A stretch of DNA of 64,000 bases from Mactromeris polynyma (taxonomy: Eukaryota > Mollusca > Bivalvia > Venerida > Mactridae). Position numbers and translations under genes: made by a program. The notes under the pieces are model-generated. The model was not told where the DNA came from. It worked only from the letters and a program-made list of their open reading frames with translations, and did not search any database. Below are positions 50,862-63,203 of the stretch, in pieces. The stretch's first letter is position 1; every line of letters begins with the position of its first letter. The stretch spans positions 255,501-319,500 of the forward strand of contig JASFXZ010000020.1 of NCBI GenBank assembly GCA_032209605.1, written 5' to 3'.

Positions 50862-52453
50862 TATATGAAAGGTGTTATGTTAATCAAATGAAGACACTGT
50901 CGCCGCAAAACTCTGCCACTGTTTGAAATTCAAAATGAACATCTACTTGAGCGTCATAAAGTTATAACTTTATACTAGCATGCACTAGCCCTAGTTTATA
51001 TTATAAAAACATGTCGTCGCAGTCGCGTAATTACACACGAACAATATGTTCGATATTTCGCCGGTGAAAATAACAAAGGATATGACGTAACAATTACAAC
51101 GATAATCGCTACTATGATGCGCAAAAAGTATTTGTTTACCAATTATACAAATATTTCCAATTTATGATACTGTTAAAATATTACTTTTATGTATTATAGA
51201 TAATTGCAATTATTATACATTACATTCTCATACAAATTAACATCAACATTTAGATAATTGCAAATATAATATTCTATTCCGCTATCACATAAATTAACAA
51301 TCGAACGCAGTTTGCGATATTGTTTACAAAGCACTATAATAAAACAAATACTTTATTATTGCCGGTGCCCTAATATAGCCTCTATAATATAATATAAGGG
51401 ATCATACCGTGCAGTGTACTTCCCGTGGAGTCCATGTCTGAATTTAATATTGGGTCCGTCCTGTCTCAACGCTAGCAGGCACATTTCTAATCTTACAACT
51501 TAAACCTCACTTTTTCTACAATTACGCATGGGTGACATTTTATTATAGGGTAAAATTAGAGCCCGTAGATGAATGGGTAATCACCTGTACGATTAGTGAC
51601 GTATGGGAAATACACCTCAGCTATGACTAATATAAACATTTATATCACGTTTATGTTATTTAAGACACTATCTATGCAGTTTAAACACGATAGGATATTT
51701 AATATAGTAACCGAAAGTAACGCGAACCAATTGTGAATGTTTACATACAAACCGTCTTGTACTTTCGGTGATATTTCATAGCTTATCAAATTTAATATCT
51801 GAAACTGGTCCAAGGCCTTAGGTTATAAAACTGAGTTCTGTGAATGCAGTATTGTCATTGGTCAATATTAACACTGTGCTCAAAAGCAGCCAATAAGAGG
51901 CATGAGTTTGAGACTGGTATTATTTAAGCAATTTGTTTAGAAAATCAGAATCCTTTGCTTAGTACTACAAATGTTTGCTACTACAAATGTTTACTGTTAG
52001 TGAACAATTCGGAAGTCTAGATTCATCATCATCTATATGTTGTTAAATTAACTTATTGGAAACGTTGTAAGAAATTATTAGAAGTAGGATATATAGTTCA
52101 CATCCATTGTTTACACCTAGATCACGTGATAAGACAGAAATGTTTACACCTGCATCACGTGATCAGACAGAAATGTGCGAAATAAAGCTGGAATTATCCG
52201 TATATTAACACCATACATTTTATATTATAATATAATCCCTGTACAGATATGTACCAACAGAATGGGGGTTACGTTAAGGGACAAAATTTACTTTCTTAAA
52301 TACTTATATATGAAGACGGATTGTTTTTGGTCCTGTGCCCGTCTACCACAAAAGTAGTCTGGGATTCACATCTGTTTTTTCCAGAAAATATTTTCTTTGC
52401 ACGATTCTTGATCATGATTAGACGACGTGCATAACGCTACTTTCGGTTCAATG
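50862..52453. other. Unique intergenic DNA
   Basis: AT-rich with no gene signal. It contains one dispersed CCAAT-pair repeat at 51798-51925. Confidence 0.5.
51798..51925 (+). repeat. Dispersed CCAAT-pair repeat, copy 5
   Basis: GAATGCAGTATTGTCATTGG, then a CAGCCAATAAGAGGCATGAG block and TTTGAGACTGGTATT. Confidence 0.75.
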
Positions 52454-52685
52454 TCAGGGTCATACGGTGATTTCAAAGGTCATTGAAGCAGTAGTCAGTG
52501 TCTGCTCTATGTCAGGGTCATACGGTGATTTCAAAGGTCATTGAAGCAGTAGTCAGTGTCTGCTCTATGTCAGGGTCATACGGTGAGTTCAAAGGTCATT
52601 GAAGCAGTAGTCAGTGTCTGCTCTATGTCAGGGTCATACGGTGAGTTCAAAGGTCATTGAAGCAGTAGTCAGTGTCTGCTCAATA
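52454..52685. repeat. 58-bp tandem repeat, 4 copies, with RGGTCA motifs
   Basis: The unit starts TCAGGGTCATACGGTGATTT, followed by CAAAGGTCATTGAAGC. Copies are at 52454, 52512, 52570 and 52628. GGGTCA and AAGGTCA match nuclear-receptor half-sites; function is not shown. Confidence 0.95.
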
Positions 52686-53164
52686 ACTATATCCCCGGGC
52701 TGGTATTTCATTTACCTCGTCACAATCTGTTCGATGATGCAGAATGCAACTATTGGCCATGTAGGTTCAAGGTCAAGGACATGATATCAAATCAAAACTT
52801 TTTGAAAATATATAGATCTTCGTATATATACGTAGAAAAAACAATCATCTAATTATATATGTTACACCCGGCATTAACATTAACTATGAAAAATTATTAC
52901 CTGATTCCATATATAAATACAAATCTGTTATATTATGCAGTTTTACATGAAAGCTATCAATTTGTCTTCGATTGAACTATTCCCCGGTCAACAGTATGAA
53001 CTGTTTCCCTCTGGCGCTATGAAGTCAGTGGAATTTCCAAATTTTATTTTTAGACGGCATATCATTAACGTTCGGTCGTTTAAAAAATTTATCAGGTAAT
53101 AAAACAATTATTCCCTTTTTTGTTTAGATAAACTTTTGATCCGGTAATAAAACATTTATTTCAT

Positions 53165-53494
53165 GGTTATTTGGGTAACAGTCAAAACTGTTGTCCCGAT
53201 GTTGAGGGTATGACATTCTGAACTGTTGCCCTAGGCCGATGTTTTCCCGATGTTGAGGGGATGACATTCTGAACTGTTGCCCTAGGCCGATGTTTTCCCG
53301 ATGTTGAGGGGATGACATTCTGAACTGTTGCCCTAGGCCGATGTTTTCCCGATGTTGAGGGGATGACATTCTGAACTGTTGCCCTAGGCCGATGTTTTCC
53401 CGATGTTGAGGGGATGACATTCTGAACTGTTGTCCTAGGCCGATGTACTCCCGAGGTGGAGGGGACAACAGTTTTGACTGTTACCCAAATAACC
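53165..53494. mobile_element. Inverted-repeat element enclosing a 51-bp tandem array
   Basis: A perfect 33-bp inverted repeat (53165-53197 and 53462-53494, starting GGTTATTTGGGTAACAGTC) encloses about five 51-bp units containing GATGTTGAGGGGATGACATT and CTGAACTGTTGCCCTAGG. The AACTGTTGYCC string occurs both in the terminal repeat and in the unit. No transposase is present and no clear target duplication is visible. Minus-strand open frames across it are artefacts of the 17-codon unit. Confidence 0.85.
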
Positions 53495-55660
53495 TTGACT
53501 GTATACTGAGATATTCCCAATGCAAAAAAATGTTTTATTCTAAATTCAGATCGTCATGAAAATCCCCACATGTCTTCATTGTTTCTCATTGTCCTACTAC
53601 TTTAGCATTGTGTGTGTTCCAATGTATAACATTACTGACAGAAATATAAGTTTAGGTACAGGCACAGTGGAACAGTTTTCTTTCTTTCTTTTATAAATGC
53701 CATCGGTTGCATTTTCCCTATCATCCCTATCATACAAGTTACGACGATATGTATCCAATGTTACATGTGTTGGTAACATTCACAAACGCACGAAATAATG
53801 AATGTTTAAACGTTCAGTTAGATTGACTCGTACCTCTGATTGTTACACTCTCTTAACTGTATTTTACATCTAAACATAGTAATAATGTAATGTCCAGTGT
53901 GTTTTATCATCTAATCAATTCAGTACGTTATATAAAACACTAGAACTGAAAATATCTACCGATATGAAATACTATTCTACGTAAAATGAATATAGAAGTA
54001 GATTATTATTCAGATTAGTATGTCGGTACTAGACAGTAAACTGTAATGAAGTTAGCTTGTATTGTTATATAACCAATATAAGTATAAACCTTGGGGGTTC
54101 GTAATAACGATTAGCTGCATAATAAGTCATATGAATAGTTCTTCGAATTTTTGTTTGAAATAATCTGGCATAATACAGGATGAGGATTTATGACTTGGTT
54201 TCTCTCCACTGTCAGTTTACTTGTTAACGTTGACGAAATTAAACATGCACGACTCATTTGAAATCATGTCCAGACTCTTGACATGGCGCCAATCGCAGAG
54301 TGGCTGATGTGAGAGAAAGCAACGAACGACAACTCCGTTCGTAGATGAAACCATGGACATCAATACAGCAACGTTTTCTTTCAGTAATCGTTACTTACCG
54401 GAAGATGTGTCATTTTTAATCGGTACAACAATAACTTTGAAAATAAAAAACAACAACAATTGCAACTTACCGGATGTTGGGTATTTTGGTGGAAATATTA
54501 CAACTTCCGGACTCTTGGACGGACTTGCACATTCTATAGTTGCTCGACTGTACTTCATTCTTCCAAATTCCCTTCTCTAACGTTTATTGAAGCCAACACC
54601 TTGTAAAGTTCTGTGAATATCGATATAATCCAATTAATTAAACGATTTTAACATAATTTTAGTTCCACTGTCATCAGATATAGTTCGTTATCTGTGTTTA
54701 ACAGAAACAACAGTTATCTTATTTTTACAGCATTAAGTAATGTATTTTGCTTGTGGTATTATATCACGTGATCTTTGGGGGTCGTTCGGTGCAGACAATT
54801 CCCAAACGGAAAGTAAGTTCACTTTAATATCAATCATAAATTGGTTTCAAAATGCTCGTTTGTGTAATCAAAATAAGCATGTGTACCCAACTGTCCGTAT
54901 GATGAATGCGCCGTTATTAAGTAAAAAATGATTAAGATACCTAATTATCTTAACTTAATAATTCGGTACAAAGTTAAGCTTTTGTAAACAAACGTCGCGT
55001 TAAATGCAATAAAAACAATTGACTTTAGTAAAGAATAGTTTACCCTATATTTCATTCATACCGTTCTGATCACAGCTCAGGGCGATAAAAATGAACTTAA
55101 ATATTACAATCTCCCACGTCTATATAATTGCTCTTAATAGAATTACACTCGCAGATTGGCATAAAATTGTCTGCTTCATCAATTTGGCAGATCTCACAAC
55201 GCGTTAGAAAGTGAATCAACTAATACAATACAAAGAGAACGCACTTCCAGTACGACCACAAAATCTGCTGTAAAATTCACACACGAAAATAATCCGACAA
55301 CTATCGTACATCGAGTGCATTAGCGAAAGTTCACGAAAGTGCGAGCCACGTTCTGTACCTCACTTCAGTAACTGCAGTAGTTGAACTATGTAAGTGACTA
55401 TACAGTTATATATACAGTGAACACACACCTTATACCTTGCAGCTACTCACAAATTGTGTGAAAATGATGTGAGAATCAAAAATATAAGTCGTCATTAACA
55501 ACGCCTAGTGTTCGTGTTGAGCTGACGGCAAAACACTAAATTTAGTTAAAACAACGTTCTTATCTCACCTTAGATATATATGTTTTGTTGTTCTATCACA
55601 CCTTAAAACAAAAATAATTATAAAACAACATTATTTTAGAAATAAATATATTTTACTTAC
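53495..55660. other. Unique DNA
   Basis: Small open frames (for example plus 54353-54580, 75 codons) show no recognisable domain. No array or element is seen. Confidence 0.45.
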
Positions 55661-55748
55661 ATTGTTTTCCTCAAACAGCTGACACAAACGCTGGTCAAGC
55701 AATGCTTAGTTTACTTTGATTTTATCAGTCTTACTTCACCTTTATATA
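55661..55748 (-). promoter_or_regulatory. Candidate TATA promoter and first exon, possibly of the TNF-like gene
   Basis: On the minus strand, TATATAAAG (55748-55740) is followed after a normal distance by a short transcribed stretch ending ACAAT|GTAAGT (donor at 55660), a strong splice donor. Joined to the acceptor at 46203, it leaves the internal Met at 46140 as the first usable start, since an in-frame TGA lies upstream. Orientation and splice logic fit; the distance of 9.5 kb and lack of transcript data leave this open. Confidence 0.3.
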
Positions 55749-56445
55749 CTTCAAAATATTATTCCCCCCTCGATGTTGAACAATAAATCGCCGTAGGAAG
55801 CATCATTAACTAAACTTTGAAAAATAAGCGGATTAAGTTACGTGAGAGATTGACACTTAAAATTGAACGAAAGTACAAACAGAAAAATGGGAACAGTCGT
55901 TCTATCGGTCAGCGACCTCAATGAATGTTAAATTCTTTTTTGCTTGTGATGAGGAAACTAGATCGTACTTTTGTTTATTATTCATTGGTCCGATGATTTA
56001 TACTAATGGTATGACGATAAATGGAATGTGAGTCAGATGTAATGTCCTAGAAATGTTCGTAATTACTCGGGCAGTATCTCTACATTGCCGTATAATTAAT
56101 TAAGTTTCATAATAATTATGTATATCCAGATTCATGGTGACGTCACACAAATAATGGATTTCAGTATGAAATTAAATTGAAAGTTTTAAAGTGAATAATT
56201 ATCCCGGAAATATTAAGGCTTACTGATGAATTTGCCGAATAAGTCTGTAAAAAGTCACGCTTATTTAAGATTATTTGTTGAAATGTTCATTGTTGTTCGT
56301 TGTTTGTTTTAATTATGTTATGCCATATTTGTTCCTGCGAACTATTTCGTTTTTCTGTCCATACATGATTTCTACATGAGAGTTAAAAGGGTTGCTTTAG
56401 TTTTCTCCTGTTTTCATTGTTAAGTATCGGGTTTCTGCTGCCTAC
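55749..56445. other. Unique DNA
   Basis: Nothing recognised. Confidence 0.45.
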
Positions 56446-57737
56446 AGGTTAACTGAATGGTCCCCATAGGGTGCTGGTCTCTACTGGTTGACTGAGTGTT
56501 CCATATAGGGTGCTGGTCTCTGCAGGTTAACTGAGTGTTCCATATAGGTTGCTGGTCTCTACTGGTTGACTGAGTGTTCCCCATAGGGTGCTGGTCTCTA
56601 CAGGTTGACTGAGTGTTCCCCATAGGGTGCTGGTCTTTACTGGTTGACTGAGTGTTCCCCATAGGGTGCTGGTCTCTACTGGTTGACTGAGTGTTCCCCA
56701 TAGGGTGCTGGTCTCTACTGGTTGACTGAGTGTTCCCCATAGGGTGCTTGTCTCTACTGGTTGACTGAATGGTCCCCATAGGGTGCTGGTCTCTACTGGT
56801 TGACTGAATGCTCCCCATAGGGTGCTGGTCTCTACTGGTTGACTGAGTGTTCCCCATAGAGTGCTGGTCTCTACAGGTTGACTGAGTGTTCCCCATAGGG
56901 TGCTGGTCTCTACTGAGTGACTGAGTGTTCCCCATAGGGTGCTGGTCTCTACTGAGTGACTGAGTGTTCCCCATAGGGTGCTGGTCTCTACAGGTTGACT
57001 GAGTGTTCCCCATAGGGTGTTGGTCCCTACAGGTTGACTGAGTGTTCCCCATAGGGTGTTGGTCCCTACAGGTTGACTGAGTGTTCTCCATATGGTGCTG
57101 GTCTCTACAGGTTGACTGAGTGTTCCCCATAGGGTGCTGGTCCCTACATGTTGACTGAGTGTTCTCCATAGGGTGCTGGTCTCTACAGGTTGACTGAGTG
57201 TTCCCCATAGGGTGCTGGTCTCTACAGGTTGACTGAGTGTTCCCCATAGGGTGCTGGTATCTACAGGTTGACTGAGTGTTCCCCATAGGGTGCTGGTCTC
57301 TACAGGTTGACTGGGTGTTCCCCATAGGGTGCTGGTCTCTACAGGTTGACTGAGTGTTCCCCATAGGGTGCTGGTCTCTACAGGTTGACTGAGTGTTCCC
57401 CATAGGGTGCTGGTCTCTACAGGTTGACTGAGTGTTCCCCATAGGGTGCTGGTCTCTACAGGTTGACTGAGTGTTCCACATAGGGTGCTGGTCTCTACTG
57501 GTTGACTGGGTGTTCCCCATAGGGTGCTGGTCTCTACAGGTTGACTGGGTGTTCTCCATAGGGTGCTGGTCTCTACAGGTTGACTGAGTGTTCCCCATAG
57601 GGTGCTGGTCTCTACATGTTGACTGAGTGTTCCCCATAGGGTGCTGGTCTCTACAGGTTGACTGAGTGTTCCCCATAGGGTGCTGGTCTCTACAGGTTGA
57701 CTGAGTGTTCCACATAGGGTGCTGGTATCTACTGGTT
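56446..57737. repeat. 39-bp tandem array, about 33 copies
   Basis: The unit contains GGTTGACTGAGTGTTCCCCA and TAGGGTGCTGGTCTCTAC. Two minus-strand frames are open for more than 400 codons because the unit is 13 codons long. The left end uses ACTGGTT and the right end mostly ACAGGTT. Confidence 0.97.
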
Positions 57738-58033
57738 GTGGTAACACCGGGTGGTCGACGTACGTGGAACAGAACCTACTCTCTACATGTTGAACTGTAG
57801 TGTGGTAACACCGGGTGGTCGACGTACGTGGAACAGAACCTACTCTCTACATGTTGAACTGTAGTGTGGTAACACCGGGTGGTCGACGTACGTGGAACAG
57901 AACCTACTCTCTACATGTTGAACTGTAGTGTGGTAACACCGCATGGTAGACGTACCAGGTACAGAACCTGCTCTCTATAGGTTGAACTGTAGTGTGGTAA
58001 CACCGGGTGGTAGACGTACCAGGTACAGAACAG
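57738..58033. repeat. 64-bp tandem array, about 4.6 copies, abutting the 39-bp array
   Basis: The unit starts GTGGTAACACCGGGTGGT and ends CTCTCTACATGTTGAACTG. The CTCTACATGTTGA part matches the 39-bp unit next door, so this array probably arose from its edge. The last two copies differ (GTACCAGGTACAG). Confidence 0.93.
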
Positions 58034-58718
58034 GCTTTGAACGTTCACAGTGATATTGCGTACAACATGAGCCAGCAAATAAAAAGCACTCTGAAACCAC
58101 ATTACACATCAAAGTGTACATATATGACATTGTGTGGTGATCATCCAATTAACTAAAAACAGACACGATACGATGCGGGAAATATAGAATGACTCACACA
58201 AACTACAAATATAATTTTTCTTTCAGTAGTAGCAAGAAATCGACAATTGAGTTAACTTCAAGATTTTTAATTATTTCTCAGCCTGATTAACATAACACCG
58301 AACTTTCACACTGGATAAGTTATGTTTCAGTAGTGTAAACCATCGTTCAAGTAGGGATTTCAACACTTTGACCGATTGTAATCGCTCCATGGAAATAGAT
58401 TAAGTATTTAAACTTTATTGAAATAGAGAAGAAGACACGATCAAAATATTTCTTATTGTCCGTCATTTCGGATATATCGTAATGAACTAACAATTTTAAA
58501 TTTGAAATATATTCAATGAAAACGTTTATTTTCAGCCGTGAATAATTTCTGTCCATTATCCCGTGAAAACATCGTTAGATATAAACACGTACGTTTTTGC
58601 TACCGGAAAGATACACGACACCAAGTTTGGTTTTACCGAGAACAGTTATCGTGACTTCATGGATGGATTTTGTTGCTATTATGCAAAGTCTATTTTGGGT
58701 TAAAACACTTAAGTTTGA
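58034..58718. other. Unique DNA
   Basis: Nothing recognised. Confidence 0.45.
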
Positions 58719-58815
58719 TGCCCAGTCTCAGAATGCAGCATTGTCATTGGTCAATTTTAATACTGAACTCAGAAACAACCAATCGGATGCTTTTGTGACT
58801 GGTCTACTGAAAAGC
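58719..58815 (+). repeat. Dispersed CCAAT-pair repeat, copy 6
   Basis: CCCAGTCTCAGAATGCAGCA, then GTCATTGGTCAATTTTAA and AACAACCAATCGGATGC, ending GTGACTGGTCT. It is the copy most like copy 1, 33.6 kb away. Confidence 0.8.
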
Positions 58816-58941
58816 TTTAAAAACGTAAAACTTGAACATTTGTTTCAGTTTAAAATAAAATCACACAGGCTATACATCCTATGTCCAATGAATCACGCAC
58901 GAGCTGATTTCCCAGCCTTTTGCACGTGGCGCTCGAAATTC

Positions 58942-59025
58942 TTGCAGTAACGAGATGTGGGATGAATGCTCGCAGTAACGAGATGTGGGATGAATTCTCG
59001 CAGTAACGAGATGTAGGATGAATTA
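58942..59025. repeat. 28-bp tandem repeat, 3 copies
   Basis: The unit is CTCGCAGTAACGAGATGTGG plus GATGAATT, with small variants. Confidence 0.92.
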
Positions 59026-59311
59026 AAGCAGTTGTGTTGTACATGCTGGAAAAACACCCTTAGTCTCTCACATTACCTTGATTGAAAATGACAAGTCTCG
59101 CACGTACGGCAAGCAATGACAGAGCCGATCTCGTTCACGAAGAAAACACTCGGTGAACAGACCTGTCCAATCGATGCAACCAAAACGTACTGACGGGGTA
59201 CCTGAGTCGACCTTTCGATCACAAATGCGCACGACTTTACCGGTACAACAAAGAAATACTAATAAGTTAATCTCAGGAACAACAACAACCCAAGACCAAA
59301 ATAACACATAG

Positions 59312-59636
59312 GATATACAGGGGCCAGTGGACTATTCAAACACAGTTAAATACGATCTGAAAATTGGTATTCTAAATGTATGTGGAATTAAAAGTAGACT
59401 TAGCTATCCAGAATTTATAGATCTCGTGAAATCATATAATATATTTTACTGCACCGAATGCAAGATTGACTAACGTGATGAAGTAAACCTGGAGGACTAT
59501 TGTTTCATCAACCAACCACGTATACAGTCGTTTATTCGAAAATCTGGTGGAATTGGAGTTTTTATAAAAAAAGTATTTCAACGGCCAAGTCGAAACTATC
59601 GATTCTGACTCTGAGTGTTATGTCCTACTTGTAAAA
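59312..59636 (+). pseudogene. LINE (non-LTR retrotransposon) endonuclease fragment, broken
   Basis: The reading from 59312 shows ILNVCGIKSRLSYPEF, then FYCTECKID and RKSGGIGVFIKK. These correspond to the start of the APE-type endonuclease domain of LINE ORF2 (Asn motif, the TE.K motif and the RKSGGI motif). It carries an in-frame TAA just after the TE.K motif. A run of seven A at about 59565-59571 shifts the frame; family-like sequence continues in another frame to about 59636. No reverse transcriptase follows. The sequence upstream to about 59160 may belong to the same ORF but is also interrupted. Confidence 0.8.
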
Positions 59637-59860
59637 TTCATGAAGGGGATTTTGTCCGCCTTGTAAAATTCACGAAGGGGATTTTGTCCTAGTTGTTAAA
59701 TTCATGAAGGGGATTTTGTCCTAGTTGTTAAATTCATGAAGGGGATTTTGTCTGCTTTGTAAAATTCACGAAGGGGATTTTGTCCGCTTTGTAAAATTCA
59801 CGAAGGGGATTTTGTCCGCAAAATGAGCTAAGGGGATTTTGTCCGGAGGGGATTTTGTCC
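59616..59860 (+). mobile_element. Dispersed GGGGATTTTGTCC element, copy 2, with internal 32-bp repeats
   Basis: It begins GTTATGTCCTACTTGTAAAA and contains about six 32-bp units (TTGTAAAATTCACGAAGGGG then ATTTTGTCC), ending GAGCTAAGGGGATTTTGTCC and GGAGGGGATTTTGTCC. It matches the arms of the element at 5797-6157. The internal unit is amplified more here than in the first copy. It directly follows, and may overlap, the LINE fragment. Confidence 0.8.
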
Positions 59861-61649
59861 GTATACCGTATGGCTTGTCAGGTTTTATGGACGGAAATGT
59901 CGCGACATACCCATAATTAGCAGTGCTAATTCTAAAGAATCGGAATATTCTCGATTTTTTATAATGAATGCTAGTAAATAAAAGTTTATGATGATGATTA
60001 ACAAGCATGACCGGGTGTAGTTGTGTATTCATGTAATTTGTTTCAATTTGTATTTGCTTGTAACGCCTACAGTATATCAATTAAACAGTTAAAGGTAGAT
60101 AGTCTTCTTTGTTATCAGAACACACTAAGAAATAATATTGAGAAAGGCACATTGATGCCTTCATACAGACATACTCAAAATACTGCATTATAACTTTTCT
60201 TAAAAGTTTTCCGGAATTGCGAAACAGATATTTCCTATATGCAAGCGCTCACACGGCACGTACGTCGTGATAGAAACTCCTGTATCGGACTCGTGTATTT
60301 GTGGTTTTGGGAACATGTGTACAAACTATGTCAGGCATTTTCTCATGTTTATGACTAAGCAAATTAAAAAAAGACCTTCAATATATTTACCTTTAAAAAC
60401 GTATTCTAAATTGTTAATAAATAGTTTATTTGTTTTATTAAATACATTTTAGGATTAAAGTTTCGTTGTTTACTATGGAAACCTTAGTTACATTGTTGTA
60501 AACGAGTTTATGTTATCAAAAATTTAAAAACTGTGAAAAGTGTAACGCTATGCCCCGGTCTCCCCTACTGGTAGTAAAAAAGAGGAAATCGACTATAAAT
60601 TAATGTATTGTATTTGAAGTGCTAAAAGAATAGTAAACTTAAGACCTAATCAGTGGATATAATTTTATATTAGGAATAGAAAAAGGTCACTCTACAGCCG
60701 ACCGGGGGGCATATCCCCTTTACCCCCCCCCCCCCCGGTGGATCCGGGCCAGGATGTCCTTTAAAACTCACATCATGTTATTGAAAAGCGCTCAGTAAGT
60801 TTGAATATATGTAAAAAATAAAGATAAATAAGAAACAGATAACTGAAAATAATTAGCCAAACATTTTGGTGTATATAAAAGTTGTAAAACTGGTTTCGCA
60901 ATCAATGTAAAATATGCGTAAATTCATGCAGGATATAATGTCGCCACACTTCACCGAGTTTTGGAGTTAGTGTGATCATATTATATATTTGGGAAGTGAA
61001 TCATTGCTCTGTGTACAGGAAAAATGTCAGTATTTATATACTACTTATAAATACGATAGCAAATAACAGTTTCTACAGAAGGCGTTGCAAATTTTATTTA
61101 ATTCCACATCACAAGTCAAACAAAGGCTAGCATTCACAGCAAACATACATACACTGTGCGTCAATTGGAGGGACAGAGATGTATATTTCCAACATACGAC
61201 GGGTTGATAGAATTCAATTATCTGTTTATACGTGTGTTTGCTTTTACGTTTCACCAACAAAATTTCAGTTATAATGAGACGGTGTATATTTGGTGCAGAT
61301 ATAATATGCTGTCACATTCACGGTGTTGTATAGCTGTGGTTACAAGCCGTAGATCACGTGACGGTGATACCACGCCCACTCACAATTTTAACAATTTGTT
61401 GCGTATGTTGCGGTCGGGGATCGAACCTGCGGGCTTCTGTACCCGACGATGTGAATGCTGTCATTGAAGAACCGGACCAGTGTATTTGTACTTTGATTAA
61501 CAACCGGAAATAAGTGTAAAGAGCTTTCAGTGATAGATCTACGCCTGTTTTACTTAAATGATTCATTATTAAACCGCTGATATGTCGACGTGTTAGGTTT
61601 CGTCCAAAGGTTTCCTTTAACTGTTGCCGTGGAGTTGAATATTACAGTG
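59861..61649. other. Unique DNA with a homopolymer and a SINE-like motif
   Basis: A run of about 16 C starts near 60722. A tRNA-like B box lies at 61416-61427. No gene is recognised. Confidence 0.45.
61350..61480 (-). repeat. Possible tRNA-derived SINE fragment
   Basis: On the minus strand, GGTTCGATCCCC (61427-61416) is a good RNA polymerase III B box. The surrounding T-arm stem has mismatches and no clean A box or anticodon arm is seen, so a functional tRNA is unlikely. Confidence 0.35.
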
Positions 61650-63203
61650 ACACTTGGTACGTTGTTACATGTGTTGTTATACCTTACACTTGGTACGTTG
61701 TTACATGTGTTGTTATACCTTACACTTGGTACGTTGTTACATGTGTTGTTATACCTTACGCTTGGTACGTTGTTACATGTGTTGTTATACCTTACACTTG
61801 GTACGTTGTTACACGTGTTGTTATACCTTACACTTGGTACGTTGTTACACGTGTTGTTATACCTTACATTTGGTACGTTGTTACATGTGTTGTTATACCT
61901 TACACTTGGTACGTTGTTACATGTGTTGTTATACCTTACACTTGGTACGTTGTTACACGTGTTGTTATACCTTACATTTGGTACGTTGTTACATGTGTTG
62001 TTATACCTTACACTTGGTACGTTGTTACATGTGTTGTTATACCTTACACTTGGTACGTTGTTACATGTGTTGTTATACCTTACACTTGGTACGTTGTTAC
62101 ACGTGTTGTTATACCTTACACTTGGTACGTTGTTACACGTGTTGTTATACCTTACACTTGGTACGTTGTTACATGTGTTGTTATACCTTACACTTGGTAC
62201 GTTGTTACACGTGTTGTTATACCTTACATTTGGTACGTTGTTACATGTGTTGTTATACCTTACACTTGGTACGTTGTTACATGTGTTGTTATACCTTACA
62301 CTTGGTACGTTGTTACATGTGTTGTTATACCTTACACTTGGTACGTTGTTACACGTGTTGTTATACCTTACATTTGGTACGTTGTTACACGTGTTGTTAT
62401 ACCTTACACTTGGTACGTTGTTACATGTGTTGTTATACCTTACACTTGGTACGTTGTTACATGTGTTGCTATACCTTACACTTGGTACGTTGTTACATGT
62501 GTTGTTATACCTTACACTTGGTACGTTGTTACACGTGTTGTTATACCTTACACTTGGTACGTTGTTACATGTGTTGTTATACCTTACACTTGGTACGTTG
62601 TTACACGTGTTGTTATACCTTACACTTGGTACGTTGTTACATGTGTTGTTATACCTTACACTTGGTACGTTGTTACATGTGTTGTTATACCTTACACTTG
62701 GTACGTTGTTACACGTGTTGTTATACCTTACACTTGGTACGTTGTTACACGTGTTGTTATACCTTACACTTGGTACGTTGTTACACGTGTTGTTATACCT
62801 TACACTTGGTACGTTGTTACATGTGTTGTTATACCTTACACTTGGTACGTTGTTACATGTGTTGTTATACCTTACATTTGGTACGTTGTTACACGTGTTG
62901 TTATACCTTACACTTGGTACGTTGTTACACGTGTTGTTATACCTTACACTTGGTACGTTATTACACGTGTTGTTATACCTTACACTTGGTACGTTGTTAC
63001 ACGTGTTGTTATACCTTACACTTGGTACGTTGTTACACGTGTTGTTATACCTTACACTTGGTACGTTGTTACACGTGTTGTTATACCTTACACTTGGTAC
63101 GTTGTTACACGTGTTGTTATACCTTACACTTGGTACGTTGTTACACGTGTTGTTATACCTTACATTTGGTACGTTGTTACACGTGTTGTTATACCTTACA
63201 CGT
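61650..63203. repeat. 36-bp tandem array, about 43 copies
   Basis: The unit starts ACACTTGGTACGTTGTTACA and continues YGTGTTGTTATACCTT. The main variation is CATG/CACG and CACTTGG/CATTTGG. Two forward frames stay open for about 550 codons (12-codon unit). CACG copies dominate the right end. Confidence 0.97.

Noticed and set aside
54353..54580. Small plus-strand gene of 75 codons
   Set aside because: No domain or signal peptide, and the length is within chance for this composition.
56420..57747. Two minus-strand open frames of more than 400 codons
   Set aside because: Translation of a 39-bp (13-codon) minisatellite; no promoter, splice sites or domain.
61411..61430. tRNA gene on the minus strand
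   Set aside because: Only the B box is good; the T-arm stem has mismatches and no cloverleaf can be drawn with confidence.
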